NCBI GenBank assembly: GCA_963706425.1
Contig: CAVPMN010000020.1
Span: 496,001-560,000, forward strand
Direction: 5' to 3'
DNA from: CAVPMN01 sp963706425
GTDB lineage: Bacteria > Actinomycetota > Acidimicrobiia > Acidimicrobiales > Acidimicrobilacustridaceae
DNA: 64,000 bases
In this document: piece by piece, positions 1 to 8,413 of the stretch
Layout: each line of letters starts with the position of its first letter
Numbering within the stretch: position 1 is the stretch's first letter
The notes under the pieces: model-generated
Seen by the model: only the letters and a program-made list of their open reading frames with translations
Told to the model about the DNA's origin: nothing
Databases searched by the model: none
Program-made: the position numbers and the translations under genes

Positions 1-194
1 TCGTCACCGACGGTCACGACCTCGCCGCCGTGCACCTGACGCAGCCAGACCCACGGCCGGTCGACCAGCGCCCGCCGCCGTCGTTCGACGACCGCGGGGT
101 CGAGCGCCACCGCGACGTCACCGTCGAGCCGGGTGGTGAAGCCCACGCGCGCCGTCGCCCCTCCCTCGAGAGAGGACGTCCACAGATCGATCAC
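1..194 (-). CDS. pgeF: PgeF/YfiH-family protein (DUF152), partial
   Basis: Only the first 64 codons are present; the gene runs off the left edge. The GTG at 194 is chosen because it opens the frame just after the ftsZ stop, 30 bases upstream. Visible motifs are FTTRLDGD and, at the edge, WLRQVHGGEVV, the QVHG signature of the YfiH/PgeF family (metal-dependent purine nucleoside phosphorylase, also described as a peptidoglycan-editing factor). In many Gram-positive bacteria this gene directly follows ftsZ, so motif and position agree. The metal-binding His/Cys residues lie outside the window and cannot be checked. Confidence 0.8.
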   Translation of the reverse strand, partial: MIDLWTSSLEGGATARVGFTTRLDGDVAVALDPAVVERRRRALVDRPWVWLRQVHGGEVVTVGD

Positions 195-224
195 CAGGCG
201 GCTACGACGTCGACGGGGCCAGCG

Positions 225-1322
225 TCACTTCAGGAACGACGGCACATCGAAGTCGTCGTCGCCACCGTCGAGGTCGAGATCGTCCTCGTCGTCGCCACCG
301 GCGAACACGTCGCTCACCGGCGCGAGGTCGGCGGCCCGACCCGGGCGGTCGTCACCACCCTTGCGATCGCTGTCCCAGCGGTCGAAGCCGGCGGCGATGA
401 CCGTGACGCGCACCTCGTCACCCATCTCGTCGTCGATGACCGTGCCGAAGATGATGTTGGCGTCGGGGTGGGCCACCGCATGGATGACCTCGGCGGCCTC
501 GTTGACCTCGAACAGGCCGAGATCGCTGCCGCCGGCGATGGTGAGCAGGATGCCCCGAGCGCCCTCGATGCTGGCCTCGAGCAGCGGGCTGGAGATGGCG
601 GCGCGCGCCGCGCTGAGCGAGCGGCCCTCGCCGGAGCCGTAGCCGATGCCCATGAGCGCCGAGCCGGCGTCGCTCATGATCATCTTCACGTCGGCGAAAT
701 CGGTGTTGATGAGGCCGGGAGTGGTGATGAGGTCGGTGATGCCCTGCACGCCCTGCAGCAGCACCTCGTCGGCCATCTTGAATGCGTTGAGCACCGACGT
801 CTTGTCGTTGGACACCGTGAGCAGGCGGTCGTTCGGGATGACGATGAGGGTGTCGACCTTCTCCTTCAGCTTCTGGATGCCCGACTCGGCCTGCACGGCC
901 CGTCGACGGCCCTCGAAGCCGAAGGGGCGGGTGACCACGCCGATGGTGAGCGCACCCAGGCTCTTCGCCAGCTCGGCGATGACCGGCGCGGCGCCCGTGC
1001 CGGTGCCACCGCCCTTGCCGGCGGTGATGAACACCATGTCGGCGCCCTTCAGCACCTCTTCGAGATCTTCCTGATGGGCCTCGGCGGCCTGGCGCCCGAC
1101 CTCGGGATCGCTACCCGCACCCAGTCCCCGCGTGAGCTCACGGCCGATGTCGAGCTTGACGTCGGCGTCGCTCATGAGCAGCGCCTGGGCGTCGGTGTTG
1201 ACGGCGATGAACTCCACGCCCTTGAGGCCCGCGTCGATCATGCGGTTGACCGCGTTGACGCCTCCGCCACCGACACCGACGACCTTGATGACCGCGAGAT
1301 AGTTCTGCGGAGAACCGGCCAT
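225..1322 (-). CDS. ftsZ: Cell division protein FtsZ
   Basis: Tubulin-like GTPase that polymerises into the Z ring at mid-cell. The 365-residue product has the N-terminal nucleotide loop VVGVGGGGVNAVNRM, the tubulin signature GKGGGTGTGAAPV around residue 105, and NTDAQAL and NDRLL motifs. After the globular core comes an acidic, Asp-rich linker and the conserved C-terminal peptide DVPSFLK that binds SepF/FtsA-type anchors. ATG at 1322 is preceded by AGGTAC/GGAGG (plus 1333-1338), ten bases away. It is last of the dcw genes apart from pgeF, but 190 bases separate it from ftsQ and hold its own predicted promoter and leader hairpins. ftsA is absent, as usual in actinobacteria. Confidence 0.99.
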   Translation of the reverse strand: MAGSPQNYLAVIKVVGVGGGGVNAVNRMIDAGLKGVEFIAVNTDAQALLMSDADVKLDIGRELTRGLGAGSDPEVGRQAAEAHQEDLEEVLKGADMVFITAGKGGGTGTGAAPVIAELAKSLGALTIGVVTRPFGFEGRRRAVQAESGIQKLKEKVDTLIVIPNDRLLTVSNDKTSVLNAFKMADEVLLQGVQGITDLITTPGLINTDFADVKMIMSDAGSALMGIGYGSGEGRSLSAARAAISSPLLEASIEGARGILLTIAGGSDLGLFEVNEAAEVIHAVAHPDANIIFGTVIDDEMGDEVRVTVIAAGFDRWDSDRKGGDDRPGRAADLAPVSDVFAGGDDEDDLDLDGGDDDFDVPSFLK

Positions 1323-1345
1323 GGGGTTTCGTACCTCCAGTTCGA

Positions 1346-1386
1346 GAGCCCGTCAGCTCTGCCGTGATCGTGAGCCCGTCGGCTCT
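1346..1386. repeat. Direct repeat of a small hairpin before ftsZ
   Basis: Two 15-base copies, GAGCCCGTCAGCTCT (1346-1360) and GAGCCCGTCGGCTCT (1372-1386), differ at one base and lie 26 bases apart. Each can fold on itself (GAGC with GCTC). They sit in the predicted untranslated leader of ftsZ, between the nested inverted repeats and the ribosome binding site. Confidence 0.6.
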
Positions 1387-1438
1387 ACTGTGCTCTCGGC
1401 GCGCAGGGCCATGGTGGATGCGCCGCCAACCCTCGACC

Positions 1439-1478
1439 TGAGGTTCAGGGTTATGTCAACCTCAGATTTCGGTTGACA
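1439..1478. repeat. Nested inverted repeats in the ftsZ leader
   Basis: Two perfect inverted repeats overlap: TGAGGTT (1439-1445) with AACCTCA (1458-1464), and TGTCAACC (1454-1461) with GGTTGACA (1471-1478). They share bases 1458-1461, so as RNA the two hairpins exclude each other; as DNA they could be paired operators. They lie just downstream of the predicted -10 element. Confidence 0.6.
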
Positions 1479-1507
1479 CTGTAGGGCCGCGCTCCGCCGA
1501 GGGTCAA
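1478..1507 (-). promoter_or_regulatory. Predicted ftsZ promoter
   Basis: On the minus strand TTGACC (1507-1502) is followed after 18 bases by TACAGT (1483-1478), a TANNNT -10. Transcription from here would give a leader of about 145 bases before the ftsZ ATG at 1322, allowing ftsZ to be expressed apart from the upstream dcw message. Prediction from motif only. Confidence 0.5.
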
Positions 1508-1512
1508 CCACC

Positions 1513-2361
1513 CTACGCAGTGCCCTCGGTCGACTCGTCGGTGCCGCCGCCTTCGCGCCCCGAGCCGGTTGCTGCCGGCTCCGGGGCCACCCGCGTCACC
1601 ACGGCCTGGTCGGCGACCCGCAGGTCGATGGTGGCCAGGTCGCGGTCGTCGACCTGGGCGAACACCGTGCGCAGCGACCGCAGCTTGGCCTCGAGATCTG
1701 TGGCCGGGCCCAGCCACACCACACCCCCAGGGCGCACCCGCAGGTCGATGTTGTCGCCCACCACCATCACCGCCTCGACACGCGAGCGCAGGCCGGGGGT
1801 GAGCTCGGCGAGGACGGCCAGGGCATCGGCGGATTCGGCGGGCAGCTGTTCGCCCGGCTGGCCCGCCTCCAGGCCCTCGATCGGGATCCACTCCTCGCCC
1901 GGCGCAGCCGGACCGAGGATGCGACCCTCCGCGTCGACGAGCAGCGGCGAGCCGTCGGCGGCAGGGACCACCGCGACCGGCTGGCGCTCGGCGATGCCGA
2001 TCACCACCGTGTCCGGCCATCCGACGCGAACCGACACATCCTTCACGAACGGCAAGGCCAGCAGCCGTTCACGCACGGCGGCGGCGTCGACATCGAGCAG
2101 TTGATCGCCGGGCAACAACCCGGACGCGGCCACCACCTGCTCTTCGGTGGTCTGGCCGAGGCCCCGCACCTCGATGCCGTCGATGTCGAGCAGCGGCGTG
2201 CGGGTGAGCCCCCAGGCCACGGCGACCGCGGCGATGATGCCCAGGCACACGAGCAGCCGCCGGAGACGGCGACGGCCCTGGTCGCGTACGACCTGGTTGC
2301 GGCGGGCCGCGATGCGTGGGTCGATCGCCGGGCGAGCCCGCTCGATGGTCTCGGTGCTCAT
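1513..2361 (-). CDS. ftsQ: Cell division protein FtsQ/DivIB
   Basis: Bitopic membrane protein of the divisome that links FtsL to the septal synthase. The 282-residue product starts MSTETIERARP, has a basic cytoplasmic tail (RRNQVVRDQGRRRLRRLL), one membrane segment at about residues 36-52, then a POTRA domain (LLDIDGIEVRGLGQTTEEQV) and the FtsQ beta domain (LPFVKDVSVRVGWPDTVVIGIAERQPVAV). The C-terminus is a Ser/Gly/Thr-rich low-complexity tail. ATG at 2361 overlaps the murB stop as ATGA, which settles the start. Confidence 0.95.
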   Translation of the reverse strand: MSTETIERARPAIDPRIAARRNQVVRDQGRRRLRRLLVCLGIIAAVAVAWGLTRTPLLDIDGIEVRGLGQTTEEQVVAASGLLPGDQLLDVDAAAVRERLLALPFVKDVSVRVGWPDTVVIGIAERQPVAVVPAADGSPLLVDAEGRILGPAAPGEEWIPIEGLEAGQPGEQLPAESADALAVLAELTPGLRSRVEAVMVVGDNIDLRVRPGGVVWLGPATDLEAKLRSLRTVFAQVDDRDLATIDLRVADQAVVTRVAPEPAATGSGREGGGTDESTEGTA

Positions 2362-3287
2362 CGAGCTGCGAGCTCCGGGTCGTCGAAGCCGACCAACCGG
2401 GTCTCGGGCCGCAGGGCGACACCGGTGACGTCGATCACCCGCCGGCGCACCTCGACCATCAGGCGGTGGATGTCGTCGGCCGAGCCACCCTCGTCGGCCT
2501 GGATGAAGTTGGCGTGCTTCGTCGACACCTGGGCGGTGCCGATCCGCATCCCCTTGCAGCCGGCCAGGTCGATCAGTCGACCGGCCGAGTCGCCGGCAGG
2601 GTTCACGAAGACCGACCCGGCGTTGGAGCCACCGGGCTGGTTCTCGCGTCGCCACTTGACGATGTCGGCGATGGTGCGCTCGGACGTCTGTCGGTCTCCG
2701 GGCTCGAGGCGCAGGTCGGCCCACACCACGAGTTGGTGGGGCGCCAGGTCGGAGTGACGGAACGCGAGTCCGAGGTCGGCGGCGGGCACCTCCTCATCCT
2801 CGCCGGTGCGTAGATCGAGCACGCGGACCCTGACCAGCGACGACGCCATGTCCGAGCCGTGGCCACCGGCGTTCATCCGCACCGCGCCACCGATCGACCC
2901 GGGGACCCCGACGGCCCACTCGAAGCCGGTCAACCCCGCGGCCGCCGTGCGGCGGGCGACGACCGGGAGCAGGGCGGCGGCGCCGACGCGCGCCGACGAG
3001 CCGGAGATGTCGGTGCTCGCGAAGGACTCGCCGAGGGCGATGGCCAGGCCGTCGAACCCGGCGTCGGCCACCAAGAGGTTGGAGCCGTTGCCGATCACCA
3101 GCACCTCGACCCCGGTGGCCCGCACGGCGGCGGCCACGGCCGCGAGCGCCGCCTCGTCGTCGATCGCCACGAACAACGCCGCCGACCCGCCCACCCGGTA
3201 GGTCGTGCGCTCGCCGATGGGCTCGTCGCGCACCGCCCGATCGCCGAGGATGCGGGCCGCCTCGTCGAGGGTCGCAGTGCGGCTCAC
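2358..3287 (-). CDS. murB: UDP-N-acetylenolpyruvoylglucosamine reductase
   Basis: FAD enzyme that reduces UDP-GlcNAc-enolpyruvate to UDP-MurNAc with NADPH in the cytoplasm. Length 309 residues. FAD-binding features TTYRVGGSAALFV and VIGNGSNLLV precede the substrate region VGVPGSIGGAVRMNAGGHG; the catalytic serine segment is SNAGSVFVNP and the C-terminus has LAGCKGMRIGTAQVSTKHANF. The GTG start at 3287 overlaps the murC stop as GTGA and the stop overlaps ftsQ as ATGA, so the gene is translationally coupled on both sides. Confidence 0.97.
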   Translation of the reverse strand: MSRTATLDEAARILGDRAVRDEPIGERTTYRVGGSAALFVAIDDEAALAAVAAAVRATGVEVLVIGNGSNLLVADAGFDGLAIALGESFASTDISGSSARVGAAALLPVVARRTAAAGLTGFEWAVGVPGSIGGAVRMNAGGHGSDMASSLVRVRVLDLRTGEDEEVPAADLGLAFRHSDLAPHQLVVWADLRLEPGDRQTSERTIADIVKWRRENQPGGSNAGSVFVNPAGDSAGRLIDLAGCKGMRIGTAQVSTKHANFIQADEGGSADDIHRLMVEVRRRVIDVTGVALRPETRLVGFDDPELAAR

Positions 3288-4690
3288 GCGGCCGACTCCC
3301 CGCGAGCGGCCAGGACCGCGCGCAACTCGTCGGGCAACGAGGTGAGGTCTCCGGCGCCGAGGGTCAGGCAGAGGTCTCCGGGCTTCAACTCGCGCGAGAG
3401 GAACTCGACCACGTCGTGGCGGCGGGGCATGTAGGCGAGGCGACGCCGAGGGTGGGCGTCGAGCACCGCGCCTGCCACCAACATGCCGGACACCCCCGGT
3501 CTGGGCGTCTCGCCGGCTGCGTAGACGTCGGTCATCACCAGCAGGTCGGCGCCCTCGAAGGCGTCGGCGAAGTCGGCCCACAGCGCCGCGGTGCGGCTGT
3601 AGCGATGCGGCTGGAAGACCGCGACCACCCGCGACCAGCGGCCCTGGGCGGCCTCGAGCGCGGCCGAGACCTCGGTGGGCAGATGGGCGTAGTCGTCGAT
3701 GAAGGTGATGCCCGCGACCTCGCCTCGATGCTCGAAGCGACGGGCCACCCCGGCGAACCGCGCCAGCGCACTGCGCACGTCGTCGAAGGAGGCGCCCACC
3801 AGCAGGGCGGTGACGGCGGCGGCGCACGCGTTGCGGGCGTTGTGCGCGCCCGCCAAGGGGAGGTGGATCGACCCGACGACCTGGCCGTCGTGTTGCAGGG
3901 TGAACGTCGATCCCGTGCCGACCGCCCGGAGGTCGACCATCGACCAGCTCGCGCCGGGGCTGGTGCCGTAGGTCTCTGCGCCGACACGCGCGCCGAGCTC
4001 GGCCGCCTTGGGGTCGTCTGCGCACACCACCGTGGGACCGTCGGTCTCGACGAGGAAGCGCTCGAAGGCGGCGTCGAGGGCCTCGACCGACCCGTAGTAC
4101 TCGAGGTGGTCGGGCTCGACGTTGGTGACGATGGCGGCCTGTCGGGGCAGCTCGAGGAAGGTCCCGTCGCTCTCGTCGGCCTCGACCACGAACCACTCGC
4201 CGTCGTCCCACACCGCCCCGGTGCCGATCTCGTTGACGTCGGCGCCGATGATGAACGACGGGTTGACCCCGGCCTCGATCAACACCAGGGCCAGCATCGA
4301 GGCCGTGGTGGTCTTCCCGTGCGTGCCGGCCACTGCGATCGTGTGCCGGGTGGCCGCGATGCCCGCCAGGATCTCGGCCCGCCGCAGCACGGGGATCCCC
4401 CGCTCGTGGGCGACGCGCACCTCGAGGTTGCGCTCGGGCACCGCCGTCGAGATCGTCACGTACTCGAGCCCGTCAGCCAGGTTGTCGGGCGCGTGCCCGA
4501 CGGCGATGTCGACACCCATGGCCCGCAGCCGGGCCAACCCGGTCGACTCCTTCATGTCACTGCCCGAGACGCGATGCCCCATGCCCGCGAGCACCGCGGC
4601 GATGGCACTCATGCCCGCTCCCCCGGCGCCGACCACATGGATCGAGGTGGGGATGCTCAGGTCGATCGGGGCGCGCTCAGCCACGAGCAT
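3284..4690 (-). CDS. murC: UDP-N-acetylmuramate--L-alanine ligase
   Basis: ATP-dependent ligase adding L-Ala to UDP-MurNAc. The 468-residue protein has the N-terminal Rossmann loop HVVGAGGAGMSAIA, the ATP loop AVAGTHGKTTTASML near residue 110, EADESDGTFL, and the Mur-ligase C-terminal domain with FIDDYAHLPTEV and FQPHRYSRTAAL. ATG at 4690 overlaps the murG end by 14 bases; its stop overlaps the murB start as GTGA. Confidence 0.98.
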   Translation of the reverse strand: MLVAERAPIDLSIPTSIHVVGAGGAGMSAIAAVLAGMGHRVSGSDMKESTGLARLRAMGVDIAVGHAPDNLADGLEYVTISTAVPERNLEVRVAHERGIPVLRRAEILAGIAATRHTIAVAGTHGKTTTASMLALVLIEAGVNPSFIIGADVNEIGTGAVWDDGEWFVVEADESDGTFLELPRQAAIVTNVEPDHLEYYGSVEALDAAFERFLVETDGPTVVCADDPKAAELGARVGAETYGTSPGASWSMVDLRAVGTGSTFTLQHDGQVVGSIHLPLAGAHNARNACAAAVTALLVGASFDDVRSALARFAGVARRFEHRGEVAGITFIDDYAHLPTEVSAALEAAQGRWSRVVAVFQPHRYSRTAALWADFADAFEGADLLVMTDVYAAGETPRPGVSGMLVAGAVLDAHPRRRLAYMPRRHDVVEFLSRELKPGDLCLTLGAGDLTSLPDELRAVLAARGESAA

Positions 4691-5810
4691 GTTCCTCGAT
4701 GAGGTCGGCCACGCGCGCCGCCGCGTCGGGATGCCTCAGCTCTGCGGCCGCTGTGCTCATCCGAGCCCGACGCTCGGGATCGGCGAGCAGCGGTTCGAGC
4801 TCGCGAACGACCCGGGCGCCGTCGAGTTCCCCGTCGGGCACGAGGACCGCCGCGCCGGCCCCGACCAGGGCACGGGCGTTGGCGGTCTGGTGATCGCGGG
4901 GCGCGATGGGCAGCGGGACGAGCAGAGCCGGCAAGGCGACCTCGGCCAGCTCGGCCACGGTCGAGCCGCCGGCCCGACAGACCGCCACGTCGGCAGCCAG
5001 CAGCAGATCGTCCATGTGATCTTCGTAGCGCACCGCCCGGTAGGCGATGCCGTCGGTGGGCAGCTCGAACGGCTCGGCGACGATCTGGTCGTAGTCGCGG
5101 CTGCCCACGACATGGTGCACCGCGAGATCGGAACGGTCTCGCCACTGCTGCACCGCGGCGCGCACGGCCTGGTTGATCCGCCGGGCGCCGAGCGAGCCGC
5201 TGAACACCGCCAACACGGTGCGACCGGGCGGCAGTTCAAGGGCAGCCCGGGCCGCATCGCGGCGAGCAACGGAGGCGGCCCCCGCGGCCAGCACCTCGGG
5301 CCGGACCGGATTGCCCGTGACCACCCGGCGAGGCAGGTCGGTCTCCGCGAACGGGACGGCCGCGGCCTTGGCGAACAGGCCGGCCAGCCGGTTGGCGGCC
5401 CCCGCCCGGGCGTTCTGCTCGAGCACGACCATCGGGACCCGCCACAGCACGGCGCCGATGACGCCGGGCACGCTCGCGAACCCGCCGAGCACCACCATCA
5501 CCCGCGGCCGCAGTTGACGCACGACCCTGACACCCCGGACCACCCCGCGCACCAGCCCGAGCGCGGCCGCGAGGTTCTCGAAGGTGACGCGACGCTGGAT
5601 GCCTCGACCGGGGAGGGCGTGGATGGCGAAGCCCCACTGCTCGACGAGCCGCCGATCGAGGTCGCCCTCGCTGGCGAGGAAGGTGATCGACGCCGGCGGA
5701 TGGCCCCGCTCGACGAGCGTGTTGGCCACGACCAGGCCGGGCAACAGGTGCCCGGCGGTGCCACCACCGGCGAACATCGCGAAGACGCCTGCGCTCGTGA
5801 TCGGCTCCAC
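4677..5810 (-). CDS. murG: UDP-GlcNAc--lipid I transferase MurG
   Basis: Membrane-associated GT28 glycosyltransferase that makes lipid II from lipid I. 377 residues. The N-terminal loop AGGGTAGHLLPGLVVANTL and the donor-site segment CRAGGSTVAELAEVALPALLVPLP with the following DHQTANARAL are diagnostic. It follows ftsW after an 18-base gap and overlaps murC by 14 bases. Start at 5810 gives about 12 residues before the glycine-rich loop, normal for the family. Confidence 0.98.
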   Translation of the reverse strand: MEPITSAGVFAMFAGGGTAGHLLPGLVVANTLVERGHPPASITFLASEGDLDRRLVEQWGFAIHALPGRGIQRRVTFENLAAALGLVRGVVRGVRVVRQLRPRVMVVLGGFASVPGVIGAVLWRVPMVVLEQNARAGAANRLAGLFAKAAAVPFAETDLPRRVVTGNPVRPEVLAAGAASVARRDAARAALELPPGRTVLAVFSGSLGARRINQAVRAAVQQWRDRSDLAVHHVVGSRDYDQIVAEPFELPTDGIAYRAVRYEDHMDDLLLAADVAVCRAGGSTVAELAEVALPALLVPLPIAPRDHQTANARALVGAGAAVLVPDGELDGARVVRELEPLLADPERRARMSTAAAELRHPDAAARVADLIEEHARG

Positions 5811-5828
5811 CCCGTCACCTGTGGGCGG

Positions 5829-7067
5829 TCATGCTCGGGCCTGGCGCGCGATGTTGAGCAGCAGGCCCGACGCGGCCATCAACACGAGCAGCGACGAGCC
5901 GCCGAACGACACGAACGGGAGCGGGACCCCCGTGATGGGGAGTGCACCGACGACCGCGCCGATGTTGACGAACGCCTGCACGAGGATCCAGGTGGTGATG
6001 CCCGCGGCCAGCAACATGCCGAGCCGATCGGGTGCCCGCAACGCGACCCGGATGCCGAGCACGCCGAAGGCGACGAACAGCGCCACCACCGTGAGCCCGC
6101 CCAGGAGCCCGAGCTCCTCGCTGATGACGGCGAAGATGAAGTCGGTGTGCGGGAAGGGCAGGAAACCCCACTTGGCCCGGCCTTCGCCCAGACCGACGCC
6201 GACCAGTCCGCCGTTGGCGATGCTCACCTGCGACTGGATCGTCTGGTAGCCGGTGTTGAGAGGATCGGCCCACGGGTCACGAAACGCCATCAGCCGCCGG
6301 TAGCGGTAGGGCTCGATGTAGGCGAAGAGCACAGCGAGGGCGGCGCCGATGCCCGCCACCTTCGCCAGGGGCTTCATCGGCACGCCCGCCACGAACATCA
6401 TCACGAAGACGATGACGCCGAGGATGACGGTGGTGCCGAGGTTGGGCTGGAGCATGAACAGCCCGCCGACGAGGACGAACACGGTCACGACAGGACGCAA
6501 CGACAGTCGGGTCTCGCTGATGCGGTCGGCGCGCCGGGCCAGGAGGTCGCCGACGAAGAGGAGCACGGCGAACTTGGCGAATTCGGACGGCTGCACGCGG
6601 ACGGGGCCGTAGCCCAACCACCGCGACGAGCCGTTGACGTTGACACCCAGGCCCGGCACGAGCACGAGGACCAGGAGCACCACCGCTCCCGCCAGGAGCA
6701 ACGGCGCCCGCCGCCGCCACGAGTGGTAGTCGATGCGCATGGTGACGACGAGTGCCACGGCGCCGAGCACCAACCAGAGGAACTGGCGTTGGAACTGGTA
6801 CCACGCCGAGCCGTACTCGTAGTACGAGTTGACCGACGAGGCGGACAGCACCATCACCAGGCCGATGAGGTTGAGGATCACGACCAGGGCGAAGAGGCCG
6901 AGGAAGAGGTTGGACCGCCGGCCGACGGGTCGGGTCGCCGACCGAGCCTTCGACGACTTGGACGGCTTCGATGTGGTCGCCCTCGAGCCGGGGGCAGGGC
7001 GGGCGGCGGCGCGCGCCGGCGTGCGTTGGCGCGTCGAGCGCGAACGAGGGCCGATGGTGGAGGTCAT
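5829..7067 (-). CDS. ftsW: SEDS peptidoglycan polymerase FtsW
   Basis: Polytopic lipid II polymerase that works with FtsI at the septum. 412 residues. A Ser/Thr/Arg/Lys-rich cytoplasmic tail of about 65 residues precedes the first membrane segment (LFLGLFALVVILNLIGLVMV); about ten membrane segments follow. SEDS landmarks are GVNVNGSSRWLGYGPVRVQPSEFAKFA, LQPNLGTTVI, EELGLLGGL and GVPLPFVSFGGSSLL. ATG at 7067 overlaps the murD stop as ATGA. The long charged N-terminus resembles other actinobacterial FtsW proteins. Confidence 0.97.
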   Translation of the reverse strand: MTSTIGPRSRSTRQRTPARAAARPAPGSRATTSKPSKSSKARSATRPVGRRSNLFLGLFALVVILNLIGLVMVLSASSVNSYYEYGSAWYQFQRQFLWLVLGAVALVVTMRIDYHSWRRRAPLLLAGAVVLLVLVLVPGLGVNVNGSSRWLGYGPVRVQPSEFAKFAVLLFVGDLLARRADRISETRLSLRPVVTVFVLVGGLFMLQPNLGTTVILGVIVFVMMFVAGVPMKPLAKVAGIGAALAVLFAYIEPYRYRRLMAFRDPWADPLNTGYQTIQSQVSIANGGLVGVGLGEGRAKWGFLPFPHTDFIFAVISEELGLLGGLTVVALFVAFGVLGIRVALRAPDRLGMLLAAGITTWILVQAFVNIGAVVGALPITGVPLPFVSFGGSSLLVLMAASGLLLNIARQARA

Positions 7068-8413
7068 GTCCCGGCGCCCACGGACTCGCCGGCGATCAAC
7101 CGGCGCACCGCATCCTGAAAGGCGAGGCCGCGCTCGTGGTACGAGGCGAACCAGTCGAACGAGGCGCAGCCGGGCGACAACAGCACCACGTCGCCGGTCG
7201 ACGCCAGCTCGTCGGCCGCGGCCACCGCATCGTCGATCGTGGTGGTGACCTTCACCACCGTGCAGCGCGACACCATGGCGGCGGCCACCTCGTCGGCGGC
7301 CTCGCCGATGGCCACGACCGCCTTCACCGGCGGCACGGCGTCCGCCAGGTCGCTCAGGTCGAGGCCCTTGTTGCGACCGCCTGCGATCAGCACGACCGTG
7401 TCGAAGCCGCGGACGGCTGCCAGGGTGGCGTGGGGCACGGTCGCCTTCGAGTCGTCGAACCACTGGACACCCCGCCACGTGCCGATCGCCTCGACCCGAT
7501 GGGGCAGGGGGCGGTGCCGCAACAAGGCCTCGCGCACACCGCTCACCGACGCACCGGCGGCGATGGCTGTCGCCGATGCGGCGAGGGCGTTCGACACGTC
7601 GTGGGGCAGGGCGCGATGCAGCTCGCCGATCTCGACCAGCGAGCGCCCGTGCTGGTCGCGCAACACGTCACCGTCGAGGCGCGCGTCGGCATCGGCGCCG
7701 AGCCCGAAGGTCACCAGATGGGCACTTGGCGGCACGTTGGCCATGACCACTGAGTCGTCGGCGTTGGCGACCGCCGTGGCGCCTGCGGGGAGGTCAGCCC
7801 AGATCCGCGCTTTGGCCGCCCGGTAGGCGTCGAGCGAGGCGTGCACATCGAGATGATCAGGTGCGAAGTTGAGCCATGTTGCGACCGCCGGCTCGAAGCG
7901 GCGGGTGTGGCCGAGTCGGAACGACGATGCTTCGACGACGAACGCGTCGGCATCGGTCTGATCGATCGCCTCGACGAGCGGCACCTCGGTGTTGCCTGCC
8001 GCCACGGCGCGGATGCCCGATGCCACCAACATGTCGGTGATCAACATGGTGACCGTGGTCTTGCCATCGGTGCCGGTGACCGCGATGACGGGTCGGTCGT
8101 CCCACTCGCGCGCCAGGTCGAACTCGCTCAACACCGGGACACCGGCTGCGGCCGCGGCGGCGAACACCGCATGGTGATCGGGCACGCCGGGGCTCGGCAG
8201 CACCGCGTCGACGCCGTCGACGAGCGACCGAAGGGTGTCGGCGTCGGGCGCCTCGAGCAGATCCACGTCGAGCAATTGTGCTGTGGCGCGCGCGTCGGCG
8301 GAGGGATGGTCGTCGGCAACCACCACCTCGACGCCGCGGGCGACAAGGGCGCGCGTCACCGCCCGTCCCGTGACCGCCAAGCCGACCACGAGCACCCGGT
8401 GCAACGAGGTCAC
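7064..8413 (-). CDS. murD: UDP-MurNAc-L-alanine--D-glutamate ligase
   Basis: Adds D-Glu to UDP-MurNAc-L-Ala. 449 residues. The N-terminal dinucleotide-like fold RVLVVGLAVTGRAV, the ATP loop AVTGTDGKTTVTML, NFAPDHLDVH and the C-terminal FDDSKATVPHATLAAV and LLSPGCASFDWFASYHERG (the MurD-typical SPACASFD region) are all present. GTG at 8413 overlaps the mraY stop as GTGA; the larger open frame extending upstream is mraY sequence read out of frame. Stop overlaps ftsW as ATGA. Confidence 0.97.
   Translation of the reverse strand: MTSLHRVLVVGLAVTGRAVTRALVARGVEVVVADDHPSADARATAQLLDVDLLEAPDADTLRSLVDGVDAVLPSPGVPDHHAVFAAAAAAGVPVLSEFDLAREWDDRPVIAVTGTDGKTTVTMLITDMLVASGIRAVAAGNTEVPLVEAIDQTDADAFVVEASSFRLGHTRRFEPAVATWLNFAPDHLDVHASLDAYRAAKARIWADLPAGATAVANADDSVVMANVPPSAHLVTFGLGADADARLDGDVLRDQHGRSLVEIGELHRALPHDVSNALAASATAIAAGASVSGVREALLRHRPLPHRVEAIGTWRGVQWFDDSKATVPHATLAAVRGFDTVVLIAGGRNKGLDLSDLADAVPPVKAVVAIGEAADEVAAAMVSRCTVVKVTTTIDDAVAAADELASTGDVVLLSPGCASFDWFASYHERGLAFQDAVRRLIAGESVGAGT

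Noticed and set aside
30..1367. A 445-codon plus-strand open frame opposite ftsZ
   Set aside because: Antisense of an unmistakable ftsZ; low-complexity Val/Asp/Ala composition.
1454..1459. Second ftsZ promoter using TTGACA in the inverted repeat
   Set aside because: A good -35, but the sequence 16-18 bases on (TCGAGG region) is not a -10.
4122..7118. A 998-codon open frame on the plus strand opposite murC, murG and ftsW
   Set aside because: Composition is His/Asp/Glu/Arg-rich nonsense with no domain; it is the antisense shadow of GC-rich coding DNA.
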